From: Jiangella alba
GTDB taxonomy: Bacteria; Actinomycetota; Actinomycetes; Jiangellales; Jiangellaceae
Direction of reading: 5' to 3'
Assembly: GCF_900106035.1 (NCBI RefSeq)
Contig: NZ_FNUC01000003.1
Coordinates: 434,001-498,000, forward strand
DNA: 64,000 nucleotides
Shown in pieces: positions 60,025 to 64,000 of this stretch; positions within the stretch are counted from its first letter, which is position 1, and each line of letters opens with the position of its first letter. Position numbers and translations under genes: made by a program. The notes below the pieces were generated by a model that was not told the DNA's origin, searched no databases, and worked only from the letters and a program-made list of their open reading frames with translations.

Positions 60025-62232
60025 TCAGCTCGCCGCCGGGCGCTCGTCGTCGCCGGGGCGGCCGAGCAGGCGCCCGGCGACCCCGCGCAGCAGGCGGTCC
60101 AGTGGCGAGCCGAACGGGTCGTCGCGGGCGACGTAGGTCCAGGTGGCCGACGGGCGGCCGAGGCCGAGCTCGGCGGCGTCGGTGAGGTCGGGGTGGGCGG
60201 CCAGGAACGCGTCGGCGTCGTCCTCGGCGTCCTGGAGCAGCGGCTCGAAGGCGCGGACGGCCTCGGCGTTGAACTCCACCACCGGCGCCTTGCCGGACAG
60301 CGACCGCAGCGGCGTGCCCTCGCGCACCTGCGCCAGGTGGGCGAGGTGGTCGGTCCACGCGCGGTCCAGGTAGTGCAGCCGCACCCCGCGCTCGGGCTCG
60401 GGAAGGGCCAGCAGCTGCTCGCGGCGGGCCAGGACGTGCTCGCGCTGGCGGCGCGGCACCTCGGCGTAGGAGTGGGTGTTGGCGTAGATCCGCAGCGCCA
60501 GCCCTTCGGCGACGCGTTGCGCGTGCTCGGCCTGCGCGCGGGCGCCGGCCGCGGCGATGCGGCCGTCGGCGCCGGACGAGGCGCGCAGCCGGGCGTGCCG
60601 CGCGACGAGGTCGTCCTCGAGGCTGGCGAAGAACGCCGAGCCGCCGGGGTCGCCCTGGCGGCCGGCCCGCCCGCGCAGCTGGTCGTCCAGCCGCGCCGCC
60701 ACGTTGAGCTCCGTCCCGACGACCAGCAGCCCGCCCAGCGCGGCGATCTCGTCGCGGCTCCCGGTGCTGCCGCCCAGCCTGATGTCGACGCCGCGCCCGG
60801 CCAACTGGGTCGAGACGGTGACGGCGCCGCGGCGTCCGGCCTCGGCGATGACGGCGGCCTCGGCCTCGTCGTTCTTCGCGTTGAGCACGACGCACGCGAC
60901 GCCGGCGTCGGCCAGCAGGGCGGCCAGCTCCTCGCTGTCGGCGACGCTGGGCGTGCCGGCGAGCACGGGCCGCCCGGAGGCGTGCGCGGCGGCGATGCGG
61001 TCGACGACGGCCCGCAGCTTGTCGGCCCGCGTGGCGTAGAGGGCGAGCGGCTCGTCGTCGCGGACGCACGGCACGTCCGGCGCGACGACCTCGACGCGGC
61101 GGCGGTACATGCGGTCGAACTGCTCGACCGCCGACGCCGCCGTGCCGGTCATGCCGCACAGCAGGCCGAACTCCTCGACCAGCTCGGCCGCCGTGACGGA
61201 GTCGAGGACCTCGCCGGCCTGGCTCGGCGCCAGCCCCTCCTTCGCCTCGACGGCCGCCTGCAGGCCGTCGGGCCAGCGCTGCAGGTGCGCGACGCGGCCC
61301 TTGGAGGCGTCGACGAGCTGGACGGCGCCGTCGCGGACGATGTAGTCGACGTCGCGGGTCAGCAGCGCCTCGGCGTGGACGGCGAGGTTGGCCAGCGTGA
61401 GGGTGCGCCCGCCGTCGGCCTCGGAGTAGAGGTCGACGCCGAAGGTCTGCTCGATCAGCTCCTCGCCCGCCGTCGTGAAGCCGGCGCCGTAGCCGTCGGC
61501 GCTCACGGTGTAGTGGGTGTCCGGCCGCATCGACGCGACCAGCTCGGCCATCGCGGTGTCGGCCTCGGCGTCGTCGACGGCGCCGGCGAGGACGAGCGGC
61601 AGCCGGGCCTGGTCGACGAGCACGGAGTCGGCTTCGTCGACGATGACGACCTCGCGGCGCCCGCGCACCCGCTCGGCCTCGTCGCGGACCAGGCGGTCGC
61701 GCAGGGTGTCGAAGCCCAGCTCGTTCGCCGCCACGTACACGACGTCGGCGGCGTAGGCCGCGCGCCGCTCGCCGGGCGCCGACGTGGCGCCGACCCAGGC
61801 CACCTCCACGCCGGCCGCGTCGTACAGCGGGCGCATCCACTCGGCGTCGCGGCGGGCCAGGTAGTCGTTGGCGGCCAGCACCGTGACGTGCCGGCCGCGG
61901 ACGCTGGACAGCGTGGCCGCCAGCGCCCCCACCAGCGTCTTGCCCTCGCCGGTGTCGAGCTGCACGATGCGCCCGGCGAGCAGCCCGAGCACGGCGGACA
62001 GCTGGTTGTCGTGGGCCCGCTCGCCGAGCGCGCGCCGGCCCAGGTCGCGGACGAGCGCGAGCGCGTCGCCGTCGTCGCCGGCGGCGCGCAGCCGCCGGCT
62101 CAGCTCGCCGCTGGGAACGTCGGCCAGCGCGGGCTCGGCCTGCCCCGCACGGCGCACCGTGCGTTGGCCGGCGGCGTCAGGGGCCAGCGGCCGGACACCG
62201 AGAAAACCCGCGAGACGCGCGCGCACACCCAC
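60025..62232 (-). CDS. accessory SecA-like translocase ATPase
   Basis: The product of about 735 residues starts at GTG 62232 (or GTG 62226) and is a SecA-family ATPase. Walker A DTGEGKT (93-99), Walker B VDEADSVLVD (198-207), STQLAGRGVDIRLGG and the Q-R-G-R-A-G-R-Q-G-D-P-G helicase-core motif are clear. The preprotein-binding and scaffold regions are present but the C-terminal zinc-binding tail of housekeeping SecA is absent and the protein is about 150-200 residues shorter, as in accessory SecA2 proteins. The frame continues upstream to 62415 through the palindromic repeat and was trimmed. It probably exports a small set of substrates. No SecY2 or accessory gene is adjacent. Confidence 0.88.
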   Translation of the reverse strand: MGVRARLAGFLGVRPLAPDAAGQRTVRRAGQAEPALADVPSGELSRRLRAAGDDGDALALVRDLGRRALGERAHDNQLSAVLGLLAGRIVQLDTGEGKTLVGALAATLSSVRGRHVTVLAANDYLARRDAEWMRPLYDAAGVEVAWVGATSAPGERRAAYAADVVYVAANELGFDTLRDRLVRDEAERVRGRREVVIVDEADSVLVDQARLPLVLAGAVDDAEADTAMAELVASMRPDTHYTVSADGYGAGFTTAGEELIEQTFGVDLYSEADGGRTLTLANLAVHAEALLTRDVDYIVRDGAVQLVDASKGRVAHLQRWPDGLQAAVEAKEGLAPSQAGEVLDSVTAAELVEEFGLLCGMTGTAASAVEQFDRMYRRRVEVVAPDVPCVRDDEPLALYATRADKLRAVVDRIAAAHASGRPVLAGTPSVADSEELAALLADAGVACVVLNAKNDEAEAAVIAEAGRRGAVTVSTQLAGRGVDIRLGGSTGSRDEIAALGGLLVVGTELNVAARLDDQLRGRAGRQGDPGGSAFFASLEDDLVARHARLRASSGADGRIAAAGARAQAEHAQRVAEGLALRIYANTHSYAEVPRRQREHVLARREQLLALPEPERGVRLHYLDRAWTDHLAHLAQVREGTPLRSLSGKAPVVEFNAEAVRAFEPLLQDAEDDADAFLAAHPDLTDAAELGLGRPSATWTYVARDDPFGSPLDRLLRGVAGRLLGRPGDDERPAAS

Positions 62233-62277
62233 GAGACGCCAGCCTAGGCGGTCGGCAGGCGGCCCCCTCCGGCGCGG

Positions 62278-62349
62278 CTTTGCAATGAGCACCAATACGC
62301 ACCGGGCCGCCGGGACCGCTGGTGGTGCGTATTGGTGCTCATTGCAAAG
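62278..62349. repeat. long perfect palindrome, copy 2 of the dispersed element
   Basis: The arms 62278-62303 and 62324-62349 are perfectly complementary (26 bp) around a 20-nt loop. Compared with copy 1 (11940-12004) the arms are identical except that one G:C pair is A:T here, changed on both sides (GCACCGATA versus GCACCAATA). The loops share no similarity. It lies between the divergent SecA-like and M1 peptidase genes, about 45 nt and 92 nt from their starts. Confidence 0.9.
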
Positions 62350-62441
62350 GGGGTCGCCCCACAGCCAGGGGAGCGTTCCCTTTTGCCCGGTTTTCCGGCA
62401 GGCTGCGCTGATCACCGTCTACTCCCGTGGGAGCGTCCTCG

Positions 62442-63848
62442 ATGAGATCTCGTGTCAGGTCCGCCGTCGTCGCCGCGGCCGCCGTGGCGTTACTGGCCAC
62501 CGCCGCCGTCCCCGCCAGCGCGTCCAGGCCGGCGCCGGGTGAGTCCGGCGCGGGCGACGCCTACTTCCCGTTCGCCGGGAACGGCGGCTACGACGCCGTG
62601 CACTACGACCTCGACCTGCGCTACCAGCCGCCGGCCGCCGCGCCCGCGCCGCTGACCGGCCGGCTGGACGCCGTCGCGACCGTGACGATCGTGCCGACGC
62701 GGCACCTCACCAGCTTCAACCTGGACCTGCGCGGCATGGACGTGGAGTCCGTCGTCGTGCGGAACCGGCCGGCGGAGTTCACCCGCGAGGGCGACGAGCT
62801 GATCGTCACGCCGAAGACGATCCTGCCGCGCGGCAAGGCCGTCGACGTCGTCGTGACGTACGGCGGCGCGACCGGGCGCCCGACCGACATCGAGGGCGCC
62901 CTGTACGGCTGGGTCACGACCCGCGACGGCGCGATGGTGGCCAGCGAGCCGGATGGGTCGATGACGTGGTACCCGGTCAGCGACCACCCGACCGACAAGG
63001 CCACCTACGACGTCGCCGTGACGGTGCCTGAGGGGCTGGTCGCGGTCGGCAACGGCGACCTCGTCGGCTCCGACACCGCCGGCGGGTGGACGACCTGGGA
63101 GTGGTCGGCGCGCGAGCCGATGGCCAGCTACCTGGTGACGGCGTCGGTCGGCAACTACGAGCTCCGGCAGACGGCGACGCCCGGCGGGCTGCCGCTGATC
63201 GACGCGATCGACCGCGACCTCGCGCCCGCCGCGTCGGCCGGGCTCGCGCAGACGGCCGAGATGATCGCGCTGTTCGAGACCCACTTCGGCCCGTACCCGT
63301 TCTCGTCCTACGGCGCGATCGTCGACGACGACAGCGTCGGCTACGCGCTGGAGACGCAGACCCGGCCGATCTACTCGACCCGGGCCAACGAGGGCACCGT
63401 CGCGCACGAGCTGGCGCACCAGTGGATGGGCAACTCCGTCAGCCCGGCGCGCTGGCAGGACATCTGGCTGAACGAGGGCTGGGCGACGTACGCCAGCTGG
63501 CTGTGGGGTGAGCACGACGGCGGGGCGCCGGCCGCCGACCGGTTCGCCGCGGTGATGGCGCGGCCGGAGTCCAACGCGTTCTGGCAGACCGTCGTCGCCG
63601 ACCCGGGCCCGCTCGGGCTGTTCGCGAGCGCCGTCTACGACCGCGGCGCGGCGACCCTGTACGCGCTGCGGCAGGAGATCGGCGCCGACGCGTTCGGCGC
63701 GCTGTCGCGGGAATGGCCGGCCCGGTACAGGGACTCGGTCGCGACGACGGACGACTTCCAGGCGCTGGCCGAGGAGCTGTCCGGCCAGGACCTGGAGGAC
63801 TTCTTCGACGTCTGGGTGTGGACGGCGGGCAAGCCGGCGGTCCCCTGA
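62442..63848 (+). CDS. secreted M1-family zinc metallopeptidase
   Basis: This 468-residue protein has an N-terminal signal peptide (VVAAAAVALLATAAVPASAS). The M1 fold shows an N-terminal beta domain, the substrate-binding ETQTRP (GYALETQ, equivalent to GAMEN) and the zinc site HELAHQW (H322, E323, H326) with E345 in NEGWATY. It is shorter than full-length M1 aminopeptidases because the C-terminal helical domain is missing after about residue 468. Start choice is ATG 62442 with GGGAG 9 nt upstream; GTG 62427 is an alternative. It probably trims peptides outside the cell. Confidence 0.9.
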   Translation: MRSRVRSAVVAAAAVALLATAAVPASASRPAPGESGAGDAYFPFAGNGGYDAVHYDLDLRYQPPAAAPAPLTGRLDAVATVTIVPTRHLTSFNLDLRGMDVESVVVRNRPAEFTREGDELIVTPKTILPRGKAVDVVVTYGGATGRPTDIEGALYGWVTTRDGAMVASEPDGSMTWYPVSDHPTDKATYDVAVTVPEGLVAVGNGDLVGSDTAGGWTTWEWSAREPMASYLVTASVGNYELRQTATPGGLPLIDAIDRDLAPAASAGLAQTAEMIALFETHFGPYPFSSYGAIVDDDSVGYALETQTRPIYSTRANEGTVAHELAHQWMGNSVSPARWQDIWLNEGWATYASWLWGEHDGGAPAADRFAAVMARPESNAFWQTVVADPGPLGLFASAVYDRGAATLYALRQEIGADAFGALSREWPARYRDSVATTDDFQALAEELSGQDLEDFFDVWVWTAGKPAVP

Positions 63849-63869
63849 CCGTTCATCGGCAGGACGCGC

Positions 63870-63881
63870 TATCATCGGCAT
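63870..63881 (+). promoter_or_regulatory. -10 element giving a leaderless arsR-type start
   Basis: TATCAT (63870-63875) lies 6 nt before the ATG at 63882, with no ribosome site. ATCATC and GACGAT flanking the start (63871-63876, 63884-63889) form an imperfect inverted repeat that could be the operator of the encoded regulator. Confidence 0.45.
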
Positions 63882-64000
63882 ATGACGATGAATCGGGTGT
63901 CCGTCGACGCGGCGGCGGTGCAGCTGTTCCACAGCCTCGCCGACCCCGCGCGGCTGGAGATCGTGCGGCTGCTGGGCCACGGCGAGCGGCGGGTGGTCGA
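63882..64000 (+). CDS. ArsR/SmtB-family regulator, 3' end missing
   Basis: The frame runs off the right edge. The 39 residues present read MTMNRVSVDAAAVQLFHSLA then DPARLEIVRLLGHGERRVV, the start of an ArsR-type winged helix (LADPARLEIVRLL). No cysteine of a metal site is visible in the part present, which starts before the usual CxC helix. Such proteins respond to metals, sulfur or small molecules and repress nearby transporters; the partner lies outside the window. It probably uses a leaderless start. Confidence 0.8.
   Translation, partial: MTMNRVSVDAAAVQLFHSLADPARLEIVRLLGHGERRVV

Overview
The window is a high-GC chromosomal segment of an actinobacterium. Supporting signs are dense GTG/ATG starts with four-base stop/start overlaps, many probable leaderless genes (a TAnnnT box 6-8 nt before the start codon), and typical actinobacterial families: a DUF3039 protein, a RamB-like regulator beside isocitrate lyase, a large LAL-type LuxR regulator, an orphan PheS-like ligase and an accessory SecA. 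A Jiangella-like genus is my guess from gene content only. I see no rRNA, tRNA, CRISPR array, phage or intact transposon.

Layout. 1-3.2 kb: ATP-grasp (cut by the left edge), alpha-E and transglutaminase operon. 3.3-7.7 kb: an OmpR-type two-component system flanked by two small low-complexity exported proteins and a phosphotransferase, with three copies of GATGAGA-N4-TCTCATC in the promoter regions. 7.8-11 kb: two CNNM/HlyC-type membrane proteins and a SAM-hydrolase-family enzyme. 11-16.7 kb: two TetR regulators with visible operators, a YCII protein, an ABC-2/YhgE-like membrane protein, a decayed quinone oxidoreductase and an MMPL transporter. 16.7-18.5 kb: the PheS-like ligase behind a structured leader, and an SRPBCC protein. 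18.5-26.5 kb: a carbohydrate locus with sulfatase and debranching enzyme divergent from LacI, binding protein and two permeases; two LacI-type operators sit between. 26.9-36.6 kb: small kinase, LAL regulator, malic enzyme, YqgE/AlgH protein, membrane protein and a NarL-type two-component pair. 36.2-43.5 kb: a calpain-like peptidase and partner, DUF3039, an MFS transporter, a helicase preceded by a coupled mini-ORF, a small membrane protein and a secreted amidase. 43.6-49.4 kb: ramB, aceA and a secreted GH127 enzyme with an inserted LamG domain. 49.5-50.4 kb: a repeat-filled spacer. 50.4-53.2 kb: dhaKLM and a divergent IclR regulator. 53.2-56.1 kb: two paralogous membrane-anchored Ig-like proteins, one with long repeats. 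56.2-60 kb: FAD monooxygenase, Lrp regulator, hppD and a protein of unknown function. 60-64 kb: accessory SecA, an M1 peptidase and the start of an ArsR regulator.

The most unusual structural signal is a long near-perfect palindrome present twice (11940-12004 and 62278-62349). Both copies lie between divergent genes, have unrelated loops, and differ in the stem only by one compensated base pair. The next most interesting are the GATGAGA-N4-TCTCATC sites that appear to define a small regulon, the repeat-rich Ig-like protein pair, the calpain-like peptidase, and the leader with a mini-ORF before the PheS-like ligase.
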